A DNA stretch of 64,000 nucleotides from Aquimarina sp. Aq107. GTDB lineage: Bacteria > Bacteroidota > Bacteroidia > Flavobacteriales > Flavobacteriaceae. Below are positions 27,515 to 36,974 of this stretch, in pieces. The notes below the pieces were generated by a model. The model worked only from the letters and a program-made list of their open reading frames with translations. It was not told the origin of the DNA and did no database searches. Every line of letters starts with the position of its first letter. The first letter of the stretch is position 1. The stretch covers positions 1,576,501 to 1,640,500 of the forward strand of contig NZ_OX030782.1 of NCBI RefSeq assembly GCF_943733665.1. Direction: 5' to 3'. Position numbers and translations under genes: made by a program.

Positions 27515-28756
27515 CTATTCTGACATATTCTCTTCCATTTCTACAAGCTTTGCCACATTTCTTACAATATGACTGTGCTTTTTAACAAATGGATTTGTTT
27601 TATCCCAAACATAACCAGCAAGCACTGCGCAGATTTGTTCTTTAAAATCCTCATTAGGTTTATCATGAAAAATGATTTTCTGTAAATTTCCTGTATACCA
27701 TTCTTTTACATAAGTTGTAAATACATCAACTCCTTGTCTCATATAATCCACAAATTCCGTTTGCCAATCAACTTCTTCATTATTTAATTGTTTGATCACT
27801 AGTTTGGCAGATAAAAGGCCAGTTTCAGTTGCAAAAGATACTCCTGATGAAAATACAGGGTCAAGAAACTCAGCACTATTACCAGTTAAGACGAAGCCAT
27901 CACCAAATAATTTTGTTACATTTTTTGCAATATTTTCTACTTTATAAGGTTCGAACAAATAAGGAACGTCTTTAAATTGCTCATAATAGTAAGGAGAAGT
28001 TTTCATCATTTTTTGTAAAACTTCCGTTTTATTTCCTTCGAATTTATTAATCCATTCCATTGGTCCAACAAATCCAATACTGGTATTGCCATTAGAAAAA
28101 GGGATATACCAAAACCATACTTCAGTTTCGATAATTTCAAAAGTAATAGTTGTACCTTCTATTCCCTCAGGTCTTTTGATGTCTTTTACTTGTGTGAAAA
28201 TGGATCCGTGTTCTGCTAATTTAGAGGGAGCTTCAAGGCCAAGTTGTCTTGCAACAACACGCCCAAAACCACTAGAATCTATAATGAATTTTGCCTCTAT
28301 CTGACTTTCAGAACCGTCTTTGTGTTTTACTGTAGTTAACGAATCTGTTCCATTAAATTCTACATTAGTAACTTCAGTTTCAAAATCTACACTTACGCCT
28401 TGTCTAATTGCTTCATCAATTAGGGTTTTGTCAAAATGATCTCTTGGAACTTGCCAAGTCCAATCCCATCCATCTCCGTACTTTTTGCTAAAATCAAAAC
28501 TCCCCGTAACTCCATCCTTAATAAATCGAGCGCCATGTTTTTTCTCGTACCCTTGCTTCATAAGACAATCTAGAAGCCCAGCTTCTTCAAAATTATCCAT
28601 ACATCTAGGAATCAGACTTTCTCCTACCTGAAATCGAGGGAATTTTGTTTTTTCAACCACCTTAACATTAATTCCGTGTTTGTTAAGATAAGCCGCGCTA
28701 ACGCTACCAGAAGGACCGGCACCGATTACTAGCACATCTACATTTTCTTTTTTCAT
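27515..28756 (-). CDS. FAD-dependent halogenase-like monooxygenase of the flexirubin cluster
   Basis: Flavoprotein of the flavin-dependent halogenase/monooxygenase superfamily. The FAD-binding GAGPSG motif is at residues 11-16, and the halogenase-type WxWxIP motif reads WFWYIP at 214-219. The second flavin motif appears around FVLTGNSAEFLDPVFSSG. About 413 residues, shorter than the tryptophan halogenases, which bind indole in an added region. It diverges from the tyrosine ammonia-lyase gene, so it probably modifies the aryl head or ring of the pigment, either by chlorination or hydroxylation; some flexirubins are chlorinated. WxWxIP alone does not prove halogenation. The ATG at 28756 is chosen over a TTG nine bases upstream. 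Confidence 0.78.
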   Translation of the reverse strand: MKKENVDVLVIGAGPSGSVSAAYLNKHGINVKVVEKTKFPRFQVGESLIPRCMDNFEEAGLLDCLMKQGYEKKHGARFIKDGVTGSFDFSKKYGDGWDWTWQVPRDHFDKTLIDEAIRQGVSVDFETEVTNVEFNGTDSLTTVKHKDGSESQIEAKFIIDSSGFGRVVARQLGLEAPSKLAEHGSIFTQVKDIKRPEGIEGTTITFEIIETEVWFWYIPFSNGNTSIGFVGPMEWINKFEGNKTEVLQKMMKTSPYYYEQFKDVPYLFEPYKVENIAKNVTKLFGDGFVLTGNSAEFLDPVFSSGVSFATETGLLSAKLVIKQLNNEEVDWQTEFVDYMRQGVDVFTTYVKEWYTGNLQKIIFHDKPNEDFKEQICAVLAGYVWDKTNPFVKKHSHIVRNVAKLVEMEENMSE

Positions 28757-28762
28757 AATTTT

Positions 28763-28770
28763 CAAAGGTA
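28763..28770 (-). promoter_or_regulatory. -7 promoter box directly before the halogenase-like gene
   Basis: On the - strand this reads TACCTTTG and ends 6 bp before the ATG at 28756, so transcription may start at or next to the start codon (leaderless message). Confidence 0.45.
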
Positions 28771-28782
28771 CTTTAAATACAT

Positions 28783-28790
28783 TACATTTG
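28783..28790 (+). promoter_or_regulatory. -7 promoter box for the tyrosine ammonia-lyase gene
   Basis: TACATTTG on the + strand. It covers the TTG at 28788, which therefore cannot be the start codon; the message would carry a leader of about 65 nt before the ATG at 28860. It is only 12 bp from the opposing box at 28763-28770, so the two promoters probably share regulation. Confidence 0.5.
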
Positions 28791-28859
28791 CCCTCTGTAA
28801 AAATAGAGAGTAAACTTGAATTTTTTTACAAATATTGGAAAAAACTTACTAATTCGCGA

Positions 28860-30389
28860 ATGCTAATACTAAAAGAAAGGTTGGAAATTAAAGATTTCCT
28901 AAGTGTTATTTTTAATCAAGAGGAGCTAACGATAGATGATTCTATAATCAATAGAGTCGATGATAGCTTTAAATTTCTAGAGAAATTTTCTGAAAATAAG
29001 GTGATCTACGGTGTAAATACCGGATTCGGACCAATGGCCCAGTATAAAATAGATGATAAGGATAGAATTGAATTGCAATTCAATTTAATCAGAAGTCACT
29101 CATCTGGAACGGGTAAAGCAATGGAGCCTGATTATGTGAAAGCATTAATGTTAGCGAGATTAAACACTTTATCTTTAGGAAAATCAGGAGTTAATACAAC
29201 AGTTATTAGTGGTTTGAGAGATTTGATAAATCATGATGTTACACCATTGATTTTTGAGCATGGAGGAGTAGGAGCAAGTGGTGATTTAGTTCAATTAGCG
29301 CATTTAGCATTGGTGTTAATTGGTGAAGGAGAAGTTTTTTATAAAGGAGAAAGAAGAGAAACTGCAGAAGTTTTTAAAGAGTTAGGACTCAAACCAATTG
29401 AGGTAAAGATTCGAGAAGGATTGGCTTTAATGAATGGTACGTCGGCAATGACTGGAATCGGTATTGTTAATGTTATTAATGCTCAGAAATTACTAGATTG
29501 GTCCATAGCATGTTCTTCTGCTATAAATGAAATTGTTGAAGCATACGATGATCATCTTTCTGAAGAATTAAATCACAGTAAATTACATTTAGGACAACAG
29601 AATGTTGCACGCAAAATGCGCGAACATTTATCGGATAGTAAGTTAACAAGAGATAGAACAAAGCATTTGTACTCTGGTCAAAATGGAGATACTTATTTCA
29701 AGGAAAAAGTTCAGGAATATTATTCTTTACGTTGTGTTCCACAAATTTTAGGACCTGTCTTTGATACGATTAAGCATGTAGGTAGAATTTTGATTGAAGA
29801 ATTAAATTCTGCTAATGATAATCCGATAATAGATGTAGAAACTAAACATGTGTATCACGGAGGTAATTTCCATGGAGATTATGTCTCTTTAGAGATGGAT
29901 AAACTAAAACTAGTTGTTACTAAATTATCAATGCTTGCAGAGCGTCAGTTAAATTATCTATTGAACTCTAAACTAAATGACATCTTACCACCATTTGCTA
30001 ATTTAGGTAAGCTAGGGTTTAATTTTGGTATGCAAGGAATACAGTTTACAGCAGTTTCTACAACTGCAGAAAACCAAACTCTTTCTAACCCAATGTATGT
30101 GCATAGTATTCCTAATAATAATGATAATCAAGATATTGTTAGTATGGGGACCAATGCTGCGAATATGACCAAAACAGTAATAGAGAATACATTCGAGGTA
30201 TTAGCTATTGAGTTAATGACAATAGTTCAGGCGTTAGAATATCTTGATTTTGGAGATAAATTATCTAGTAGAACTCAAAAGTTGGTTGAGGATATTAAAA
30301 AAATTGTTCCTCCATTTACTAAGGATTATGTTACTTATCCATTTGTTCAAGAGGTTAAAGATTACCTTAAAGAAAATGATGCCTATTAG
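28860..30389 (+). CDS. Aromatic amino acid ammonia-lyase (probable tyrosine ammonia-lyase)
   Basis: Makes 4-coumarate from tyrosine, the aryl starter of the polyene. The Ala-Ser-Gly triad that cyclises to the MIO cofactor is at 139-141 (GGVGASGDL). The substrate-selectivity pair is Ser79-His80 in LIRSHSSG, the arrangement present in histidine lyases and in flavobacterial tyrosine lyases of flexirubin clusters. Catalytic YGVNTGFGP (Tyr) is near residue 50. The length of 510 residues is normal. The ATG at 28860 is chosen since the upstream TTG lies in the promoter box. Histidine lyase is the alternative, but the setting favours tyrosine. Confidence 0.88.
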   Translation: MLILKERLEIKDFLSVIFNQEELTIDDSIINRVDDSFKFLEKFSENKVIYGVNTGFGPMAQYKIDDKDRIELQFNLIRSHSSGTGKAMEPDYVKALMLARLNTLSLGKSGVNTTVISGLRDLINHDVTPLIFEHGGVGASGDLVQLAHLALVLIGEGEVFYKGERRETAEVFKELGLKPIEVKIREGLALMNGTSAMTGIGIVNVINAQKLLDWSIACSSAINEIVEAYDDHLSEELNHSKLHLGQQNVARKMREHLSDSKLTRDRTKHLYSGQNGDTYFKEKVQEYYSLRCVPQILGPVFDTIKHVGRILIEELNSANDNPIIDVETKHVYHGGNFHGDYVSLEMDKLKLVVTKLSMLAERQLNYLLNSKLNDILPPFANLGKLGFNFGMQGIQFTAVSTTAENQTLSNPMYVHSIPNNNDNQDIVSMGTNAANMTKTVIENTFEVLAIELMTIVQALEYLDFGDKLSSRTQKLVEDIKKIVPPFTKDYVTYPFVQEVKDYLKENDAY

Positions 30390-30427
30390 ATTATTTGATT
30401 AAGATTTAATTTATTTATTAATATAAG

Positions 30428-30452
30428 AAAGCATGTTAACCTATGCTTTTTT
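30428..30452 (+). terminator. Terminator after the ammonia-lyase gene
   Basis: Stem AAAGCAT/ATGCTTT with 8-nt loop followed by a run of T. Confidence 0.75.
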
Positions 30453-30484
30453 ATTTGTACTAAAAATAAACCTTAAATATAAAT

Positions 30485-31627
30485 ATGATGAAAAAAGCAC
30501 TTTTAATTACACTAGCATTAGTATTTGGTTTACAAACCTTATTTTCACAAGAACTGGCAAAAGCTAGGATGGATGGAAAGTTTGGGTACATTAATAAAAA
30601 CGCCAAGTTTGTTATCCAACCTCAATTCAAAAAAGCAAATAGTTTTGCTGATGGAGTTGCATTGGTTTTGGAGGGTAAAAAATGGGGATACATCAATCCA
30701 GATGGAAAATGGTTATTGGAAGCTCAATTTGATAAAGCAAAAGATTTTAACAATGGAGTTGCTATGGTATTGAAAAATAAGAAATGGCAATACATTGATA
30801 AAGAAGGTAAAGAGTTATCTTATTCTAATGCCGAAAAAATATATCCTTTCAAAGAGGGTGTTGCTTTTGTTAGAGAAGGCAAGATGGTTGGGTTAATGAA
30901 CCCAAAAGGAGAAGTAATTGTAAAACCACAGTATAAGACTATCAAAGGATTTCAGGATGGTTATGCTAGATTTGCTAACCAATCTGGTCAGTGGGGTATT
31001 ATTGATAATAAAGGAACTATAGTAATTAAACCAGAATATACATCTATAGGTAATTACGTAAATGGTGTAGCGAGAGCTGAAAAAGGAGAAGAAGTTTTTG
31101 GAATAGCTTCTTCTAACGGTTTTAATAAAGTTGATGGAGCTACCAAAATATGGAATTTTAGAGTGGGCGGAACGTATACTATTGCAAGAAAAGATGAGAA
31201 AATAGGTTTTATTGATAAAGAAGGTAAATGGGTTATAGAACCACAGTTTATAAAGGCTAAACCTTTTAAAAATGGATATGCCGGTGTTTTTGATGGTAAC
31301 AAATGGGGGTTTATTGATACTAATGGTAAAGTGATTATTGATTACAAATATGCAGATGTTGATTATTTTGATACTAATGGAATGGCTCCTGTCAAAATTG
31401 AAGACTGGGGATTTGTAAATCTGAAAGGAGAATTAGTGATAGAGGCTAAGTATGGTATCACCGCAGGTAGCTTTGGTTTTTTGTCAGGTAGAGCGGCAGA
31501 GAAAGGATTTGTGGATGGTTTAGCTCGTGTAAAGTATGAAAAAAAGTGGGGGTTTTTAACTCCGGACGGGAAGCTTTTAGGGGATACATGGTTTGAAAAT
31601 GCAGAACCTTTTGTTAACGTTAAATAA
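30485..31627 (+). CDS. Secreted WG-repeat protein
   Basis: 380 residues: signal peptide (MMKKALLITLALVFGLQTLFSQ) and then about nine WG repeats of 35-40 residues, each a variant of KWGYIN.DGKWLIEPQFDKAKPF.NGVA. WG repeats form a beta solenoid-like or propeller-like surface for binding. It is placed between the ammonia-lyase and the polyene operon, but with a terminator before and 140 bp after, so it may be a passenger and not a pigment gene. No catalytic residues. A role in the cell envelope is the most that can be said. Confidence 0.85.
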   Translation: MMKKALLITLALVFGLQTLFSQELAKARMDGKFGYINKNAKFVIQPQFKKANSFADGVALVLEGKKWGYINPDGKWLLEAQFDKAKDFNNGVAMVLKNKKWQYIDKEGKELSYSNAEKIYPFKEGVAFVREGKMVGLMNPKGEVIVKPQYKTIKGFQDGYARFANQSGQWGIIDNKGTIVIKPEYTSIGNYVNGVARAEKGEEVFGIASSNGFNKVDGATKIWNFRVGGTYTIARKDEKIGFIDKEGKWVIEPQFIKAKPFKNGYAGVFDGNKWGFIDTNGKVIIDYKYADVDYFDTNGMAPVKIEDWGFVNLKGELVIEAKYGITAGSFGFLSGRAAEKGFVDGLARVKYEKKWGFLTPDGKLLGDTWFENAEPFVNVK

Positions 31628-31767
31628 ATATTTTGTGTTCTTTACAACATTAGACGATTGTTAAAGTTGTAAGGAATCTTTTAATATTGTTAATTAAATC
31701 TTAATTTGGAATAATTGTTGTTTTAAACATTGTCCAATAATTATTTGATCTTAAAAAAAAGATGTAA

Positions 31768-32499
31768 ATGAAATACGCCCTTGTAACTGGTGGATCCAGA
31801 GGAATAGGAAGAGCAATTGCTGTTAAGTTAGCCAAAGAATTAGAGTATCCAGTTTTAATTAATTATCAGTCTAATGATGCAGCTGCTAATGAAACTAAAA
31901 AAATAATTGAAGATGAAGGAGGGCAGTGTACATTATTAAAATTTAATGTAGCTGATAGAGAGGATACACATAAAGTTTTAGATAATTGGATAGCTGAAAA
32001 TCCAGATGCTACTATAGAAATTATAATCAATAATGCTGGAATTACTAGAGATGGATTGTTTATGTGGATGAAACCAGAAGATTGGCATGATGTTCTTAAT
32101 ATTAGTTTGAATGGTTTTTATAACGTTACCAATCATTTAATACAGAAGATGCTAACTAACAGGTATGGTCGTATTGTAAATGTGGTTTCTGTTTCGGGAG
32201 TAAAAGGAACACCTGGGCAAGCTAATTATTCTGCTGCTAAAGGTGCTTTGGTAGCTGCAACAAAAGCGTTGGCTCAGGAAGTAGCAAAAAGGAAGATTAC
32301 AGTGAACGCTGTTGCGCCAGGTTTTATAAAAACGGATATGACAGCAGAGATGGATGAAAAAGAATTGAAGCGTATGATTCCTGTAAATCGTTTCGGAGAA
32401 GCAGAAGAGGTTGCTGATTTAGTATCTTTTTTAGCTTCTAAAAAGGCTTCATATATAACAGGAGAAGTTGTGAATATTAATGGAGGAATTTATTCATAA
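31768..32499 (+). CDS. 3-oxoacyl-ACP reductase (FabG-like SDR) of the aryl polyene pathway
   Basis: NADPH-dependent ketoreductase. The nucleotide-binding TGGSRGIGR motif lies at residues 7-15, NNAG near 88-91, a catalytic Ser in VSVSGVKG, and the Tyr154-xxx-Lys158 pair in NYSAAKGA. 243 residues, standard for FabG. It opens the long + strand operon; the next ketosynthase follows after 9 bp. In aryl polyene assembly it reduces the beta-keto group after each extension. It is a specialised FabG paralogue judging by position. Confidence 0.9.
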   Translation: MKYALVTGGSRGIGRAIAVKLAKELEYPVLINYQSNDAAANETKKIIEDEGGQCTLLKFNVADREDTHKVLDNWIAENPDATIEIIINNAGITRDGLFMWMKPEDWHDVLNISLNGFYNVTNHLIQKMLTNRYGRIVNVVSVSGVKGTPGQANYSAAKGALVAATKALAQEVAKRKITVNAVAPGFIKTDMTAEMDEKELKRMIPVNRFGEAEEVADLVSFLASKKASYITGEVVNINGGIYS

Positions 32500-32508
32500 G
32501 AAATTAGT

Positions 32509-33726
32509 ATGCGTAGAGTAGTTATTACTGGAATGGGGATATATTCTTGTATTGGTTCTAATGTAGAAGAAGTAAAAGAATCATTATATCAAGGGAAATC
32601 TGGCATTGTTTATGAACCATCTCGAAAAGAGTTTGGTTATAGATCTGCTTTGACAGGAACCGTTCCTAAACCTAATTTAAAAAAGGAACTGAGTAGAAGG
32701 CAAAGAGTAAGTTTTGGTTCTGAGTCCGAATATGCTTATATAGCTACAAAACAAGCGTTTGATCAAGCAGGTGTAGATCAAGAATTTTTAGATAATGAAG
32801 AGATAGGCGTTTTGTTTGGGAATGATAGTACTGCAGAGTCGGTAATGCAAGCTATCGATAAGATAAGAATTAAGAAGGATACTACGTTAGTCGGTTCTGG
32901 AGGCGTTTTTAAGTCTATGAACTCTACGGTAACAATGAATCTTTCAACTGTTTTTAAATTAAAAGGAGTAAACTTTACCATTAGTGCGGCTTGTGCTAGT
33001 GGATCCCATTCAGTAGGAATGGGGTATTTGTTAATTAAACAAGGTTTGCAAGATTATGTTTTGTGTGGGGGAGCTCAAGAGATTAATGATTATGCTTTTG
33101 GGAGTTTTGATGGATTAGGAGTATTCTCTGTTAATGAAGAAAATCCAACACAAGCATCGAGACCTTTTGATAGTGGTAGAGATGGATTAGTGCCTAGTGG
33201 TGGTGGTGCAGCTTTATTCATGGAGTCTTATGAAAGTGCGGTTAAAAGAGGAGCAACTATTTTAGGAGAAGTGGTAGGATATGGTTTTTCATCTAATGGA
33301 GATCATATTTCTACGCCAAACCAGGAGGGACCTGCTAGAGCTATGAAACGAGCAGTGGATCAGGCTAATGTAAAGCCTGAAGATGTGGACTATGTTAATG
33401 CACATGCCACATCTACTCCAATAGGAGATGCAAATGAGGCAAAGGCGATTAATGAAGTTTTTGGAGAATCAAGACCTTACGTGAGTTCTACAAAATCTAT
33501 GACAGGACATGAGTGTTGGATGGCAGGAGCAAGTGAGATTGTTTATTCTTTAATAATGTTAAACAATTCATTTATAGCACCTAATATTAACTTAGAATCT
33601 CCGGATGAGGATTCGTCAAAGTTAAATTTGGTAAAAGAAACTGTAGATAAAAAAATTGATGTATTTTTGTCAAATTCATTTGGGTTTGGGGGCACAAATT
33701 CTGCAATCGTCATAAAAAAGATTTAG
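32509..33726 (+). CDS. Beta-ketoacyl-ACP synthase (FabB/FabF type), active-site complete
   Basis: Elongating ketosynthase. Catalytic Cys162 in SAACASGS, His299 in VNAHATSTP and His334 in MTGHECWMAG make the Cys-His-His triad. 405 residues is normal for KAS I/II. It lies between the ketoreductase and an ACP and is the first of three classical ketosynthases here. Whether it extends the polyene or supplies the fatty chains for the resorcinol half cannot be decided from the sequence. The MTGHECWMAG ending of the third motif is unusual against GHTLGAAG in the other two. Confidence 0.9.
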   Translation: MRRVVITGMGIYSCIGSNVEEVKESLYQGKSGIVYEPSRKEFGYRSALTGTVPKPNLKKELSRRQRVSFGSESEYAYIATKQAFDQAGVDQEFLDNEEIGVLFGNDSTAESVMQAIDKIRIKKDTTLVGSGGVFKSMNSTVTMNLSTVFKLKGVNFTISAACASGSHSVGMGYLLIKQGLQDYVLCGGAQEINDYAFGSFDGLGVFSVNEENPTQASRPFDSGRDGLVPSGGGAALFMESYESAVKRGATILGEVVGYGFSSNGDHISTPNQEGPARAMKRAVDQANVKPEDVDYVNAHATSTPIGDANEAKAINEVFGESRPYVSSTKSMTGHECWMAGASEIVYSLIMLNNSFIAPNINLESPDEDSSKLNLVKETVDKKIDVFLSNSFGFGGTNSAIVIKKI

Positions 33727-33749
33727 AATAGAAAAAAATTACAAGAAAG

Positions 33750-33998
33750 ATGATGGAAACAAGTGTAATTGTTGAAAAAGTTGATGACTTTTTGATCGAA
33801 GAATTCGAGGTAGAAGCGGATGAAATTGCTCCCGAAGCAAACCTTAAAGAAACATTAGATTTAGATAGTTTAGATTACGTAGATCTTGTCGTAGCTATTG
33901 AAGCGACTTTTGGAGTGAAATTGGTTGGTGATGATTTTGTTGGAGTAGAAAGTTTTCAAGATTTTTATGATTTGATAGAACGTAAAGTCAATATTTAG
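33750..33998 (+). CDS. Acyl carrier protein 1
   Basis: 82 residues, acidic, with the phosphopantetheine Ser40 in LDLDSLDYVDL. Four-helix ACP layout. It is placed before the LpxL-like acyltransferase and DarA/DarB, so it may carry the acyl chains for the resorcinol half or the finished aryl polyene before esterification. Two Met codons start the frame; either could be used. Confidence 0.92.
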   Translation: MMETSVIVEKVDDFLIEEFEVEADEIAPEANLKETLDLDSLDYVDLVVAIEATFGVKLVGDDFVGVESFQDFYDLIERKVNI

Positions 33999-34006
33999 AA
34001 GAAGTA

Positions 34007-34897
34007 ATGGCCCAATGGGAAGGTAAAGCTAAAGGAACACCTTTAGGATATAAAATATTCATTTTCTTTATAAAGAATTTAGGATTAAATGCTGCTTACT
34101 CAATTCTAATATTTGTAGCAGCGTATTATGTTATATTTTCCTATTCAACTACAAAAGCTAGTTATTACTTTTATAATAAAAGGCTAAAGCAATCTCGCTT
34201 TAAGTCTTTTGTCAGTGTATATAAAAATTATATAGTTTTTGGTCAAACACTTATAGATAGGACAGCGATATCTTTTGGCCTAAAAAGTAAATTCACTTTC
34301 ACTCATGACGGGCGGGAAAAAATGCAAGCACTCTTAAGTAAAGGTGAGGGTGGAATTATCTTCAGTGCTCACGTAGGAAGTTTTAATATCGCACGTTATT
34401 TTTTTGATGATTTTGATATGACCAATACCGGTATCAATCTAATGGTTACCGATCAAGAAAATGAACAAATAAAGGAATATGTTGGAGCAGTATCTAACGA
34501 TACTAGCATGAAATTTATCGTTATTAAAGAAGATATGTCTCATATCTTTCAGATGAATGATGTTTTAGCAAATGGCGAGGTGATAATTTTTGCAGCAGAT
34601 AGATATGTAGAAGGAATTCAATTTCTGGAACATGAGTTTTTTGGTAAGTCAGTAAAATTTCCTTCGGGACCATATAAGTTAGCTGCAAGAAAAAAGAAGC
34701 CTATTCTTTTTATGTATATTATGAAAGGAGCTAGAAAACAATACAATTTATACGCTCGTGAACCAGAGTTTACAGAGCAATCTATTAAACCTAGTCATGT
34801 TCTGAAAGAGTATGTTAGAAATACTGAGATCATGGTTAATAAATATCCTTTACAATGGTTTAATTACTATGACTATTGGGATGATCTTAAAACCTAG
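34007..34897 (+). CDS. LpxL/HtrB-family acyltransferase with altered catalytic motif
   Basis: Inner-membrane acyltransferase related to lipid A late acyltransferases: a membrane helix near residues 30-48 and the HxxxxE/D-type block, here FSAHVGSFN with His122. In LpxL enzymes the motif is His-x4-Glu/Asp; here the last position is Asn127. The rest of the fold is intact (FPSGPYKLA, and a C-terminal NYYDYWDD). 296 residues is usual. It sits just before DarA and 8 bp after an ACP, so it is the best candidate to join aryl polyene and dialkylresorcinol or to load the product to a lipid. Asn at the acidic position may alter or reduce activity. Confidence 0.8.
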   Translation: MAQWEGKAKGTPLGYKIFIFFIKNLGLNAAYSILIFVAAYYVIFSYSTTKASYYFYNKRLKQSRFKSFVSVYKNYIVFGQTLIDRTAISFGLKSKFTFTHDGREKMQALLSKGEGGIIFSAHVGSFNIARYFFDDFDMTNTGINLMVTDQENEQIKEYVGAVSNDTSMKFIVIKEDMSHIFQMNDVLANGEVIIFAADRYVEGIQFLEHEFFGKSVKFPSGPYKLAARKKKPILFMYIMKGARKQYNLYAREPEFTEQSIKPSHVLKEYVRNTEIMVNKYPLQWFNYYDYWDDLKT

Positions 34898-34900
34898 TGT

Positions 34901-35824
34901 ATGAAGAATGTACTTGTTTTGTATTATAGTCAGAGTGGTCAATTAGGTGAGATATTAACGAATCTGGTGGAGCCTTTGACGATCGACGAAGAATGTGATT
35001 TAACAATACATCAAATAAAACCAGAAGAATCTTATCAATTTCCTTGGAATAAAAAAGACTTTATACAAGCTTTCCCAGAATCATATTTGCAAATCCCAAG
35101 TCCTAATATTCCTATTCCAGAAGAAGTAAAGAAAAAAAAATATGATCTGATTATATTAGGCTATACAGTTTGGTATCTTTCACCTTCGATTCCTATTAAT
35201 TCTTTTTTGAAAAGTGATGATGCTAAAGTATTACTAAAAGATACTCCTGTTATTACTGTAAATGGTTCCAGGAACATGTGGATCTTAACTCAGGAAAAAG
35301 TTAAAAGGTTATTGGTTGACTGTAAGGCGCAATTAGTCGGTAATATTGCTTTTGTAGATAGACATTGGAATCATATTAGTGTTATTACGATTGTTCATTG
35401 GATGATGGGAGGTGAGAAAACTAAATATTTAGGAATTTTCCCAAAACCTGGGGTTTCAGAAGAGGATATTCATGGTGCAGGAAAGTTCGGAACGATTATT
35501 AAAAAATATCTTTTTCGAGAAAATTATGAACAATTACAGGAAGAGTTGGTTAAAGATGGAGCAGTTCGAATAAAACCTTTCTTAATTAGGTCAGATAAAT
35601 CTGGAAATCATATCTTTAGTAAGTGGTCGGCACACATATATAAAGTAGGACTGAAATCACCAAAAAGGAGAGCAAAGTGGTTAAACTTTTTTGAGTATTA
35701 TCTACAATTTGCTATTTGGGTTTTTGTACCTATAGTTTTTATTATATTTTTGTTGACTTATGTACCTTTTTATGCACGCATAAAAAAAGATATTAAATAT
35801 TATCAATCAACAAGATTACGATAA
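34901..35824 (+). CDS. darA: DarA, flavodoxin-like dialkylresorcinol-forming enzyme
   Basis: The start, MKNVLVLYYSQSGQLGE, is typical of DarA proteins of dialkylresorcinol and flexirubin clusters; this flavodoxin-like fold binds flavin at the SQSGQ loop. In the described pathway DarB makes a cyclohexanedione and DarA aromatises it to the 2,5-dialkylresorcinol. 307 residues, with a hydrophobic C-terminal stretch (about 262-290, IWVFVPIVFIIFLLTYVPFY) that would bind it to the inner membrane. It is 3 bp after the acyltransferase and 13 bp before darB. Confidence 0.9.
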   Translation: MKNVLVLYYSQSGQLGEILTNLVEPLTIDEECDLTIHQIKPEESYQFPWNKKDFIQAFPESYLQIPSPNIPIPEEVKKKKYDLIILGYTVWYLSPSIPINSFLKSDDAKVLLKDTPVITVNGSRNMWILTQEKVKRLLVDCKAQLVGNIAFVDRHWNHISVITIVHWMMGGEKTKYLGIFPKPGVSEEDIHGAGKFGTIIKKYLFRENYEQLQEELVKDGAVRIKPFLIRSDKSGNHIFSKWSAHIYKVGLKSPKRRAKWLNFFEYYLQFAIWVFVPIVFIIFLLTYVPFYARIKKDIKYYQSTRLR

Positions 35825-35837
35825 GTAATCATTATTT

Positions 35838-36974
35838 ATGAAAAACGTTTACATAACAAAAACAGGGCACTTCTTGCCGAATGAGCCAGTCTCGAATGAT
35901 GAAATGGAAAAGAGACTAGGGATGATTGATGATCAGCCTTCAAGAGCTAGAAGAATTGTTTTGAGAAATAATGGGATTAAAGAACGGTATTATGCTGTAG
36001 ATAGTCATGGAAACATAACTCATAATAATGCTCAACTTACAAGAGAAACAATCAAAAATCTATGTGATTCTGATTTTTCAGAAAAAGAAATAGAGTTACT
36101 TTCTTGTGGAACTTCTACTCCAGATAATTTGTTGCCTTCTCACGCATCTATGGTCCATGGATTGTTAGATACTCAGGATAGTATTGAATTAAATACTGCT
36201 TCAGGTGTGTGTTGTTCTGGAATGAGTGCACTAAAGTATGGTTTTTTATCTGTTAAGTCTGATAGTACTAAAAATGCTATTTGTACGGGAACAGAAAGAG
36301 TTTCTACTTGGATGCAATCTAGAAAATTTGATAAAGAAGTAGAGAATTTAAAATCTTTAGAGGAGCAACCAATTATTGGATTTAAAAAAGACTTCCTTAG
36401 ATGGATGTTATCTGATGGAGGAGGAGCTTTTTTATTAGAAGATAAACCAAGAGGAGAAAACTCTTTGCGAATTGATTGGATGCAAGCCTATTCATTTGCA
36501 CATGAATTAGAGGCTTGTATGTATGCTGGAGGAGATAAAAATGAGGATGGAAGTCTTAAGCCTTGGAGTGAATATGAACCAGCAGAATGGTTGTCAGAAT
36601 CTGTTTTTTCGCTAAAACAGGATGTAAAAATATTAGATAAACATGTTGTTCCAAAAGCAGTTTCTAGTATGAAAGATGCCTTTGAAAAAAACAACCTAAA
36701 AGAAGAAGAGATAGATTATTTTTTACCTCATATTTCTTCATTTTATTTTGAAGAAAGGTTAAGTAATGAAATGATAAACCAAGGAATTTCAATTCCAAAA
36801 GAGAAATGGTTTACAAATCTGGAAAGGGTTGGTAATGTCGGTTCTGCATCTATTTATTTAATGATAAATGAATTGAAAAACTCTGGAAAATTAAAAAAAG
36901 GAGATAAGGTAGTTGCGATGGTTCCAGAAAGTGGCCGTTTTTCATACTTTCATATCTTATTTACTGTTTGCTAA
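35838..36974 (+). CDS. darB: DarB, KAS III-like ketosynthase for dialkylresorcinol
   Basis: Condenses two acyl thioesters head to head to a 1,3-cyclohexanedione. The KAS III triad is Cys126 (in GVCCSGMSA, a double Cys 125-126), His298 (LPHISSFYF) and Asn333 (VGNVGSAS). The 378-residue length and position right behind darA identify it. KAS III enzymes that start fatty acid synthesis are alternatives but lie elsewhere. The stop overlaps the next ATG by one base (TAATG). Confidence 0.9.
   Translation: MKNVYITKTGHFLPNEPVSNDEMEKRLGMIDDQPSRARRIVLRNNGIKERYYAVDSHGNITHNNAQLTRETIKNLCDSDFSEKEIELLSCGTSTPDNLLPSHASMVHGLLDTQDSIELNTASGVCCSGMSALKYGFLSVKSDSTKNAICTGTERVSTWMQSRKFDKEVENLKSLEEQPIIGFKKDFLRWMLSDGGGAFLLEDKPRGENSLRIDWMQAYSFAHELEACMYAGGDKNEDGSLKPWSEYEPAEWLSESVFSLKQDVKILDKHVVPKAVSSMKDAFEKNNLKEEEIDYFLPHISSFYFEERLSNEMINQGISIPKEKWFTNLERVGNVGSASIYLMINELKNSGKLKKGDKVVAMVPESGRFSYFHILFTVC

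Noticed and set aside
28788..28859. TTG at 28788 as start of the ammonia-lyase
   Set aside because: It is part of a -7 box TACATTTG and the added 24 residues do not belong to the known family start.
30485..31627. WG-repeat gene as part of the flexirubin pathway
   Set aside because: It is set off by a terminator and separate spacing, and has no catalytic residues; neighbourhood alone does not support a role.
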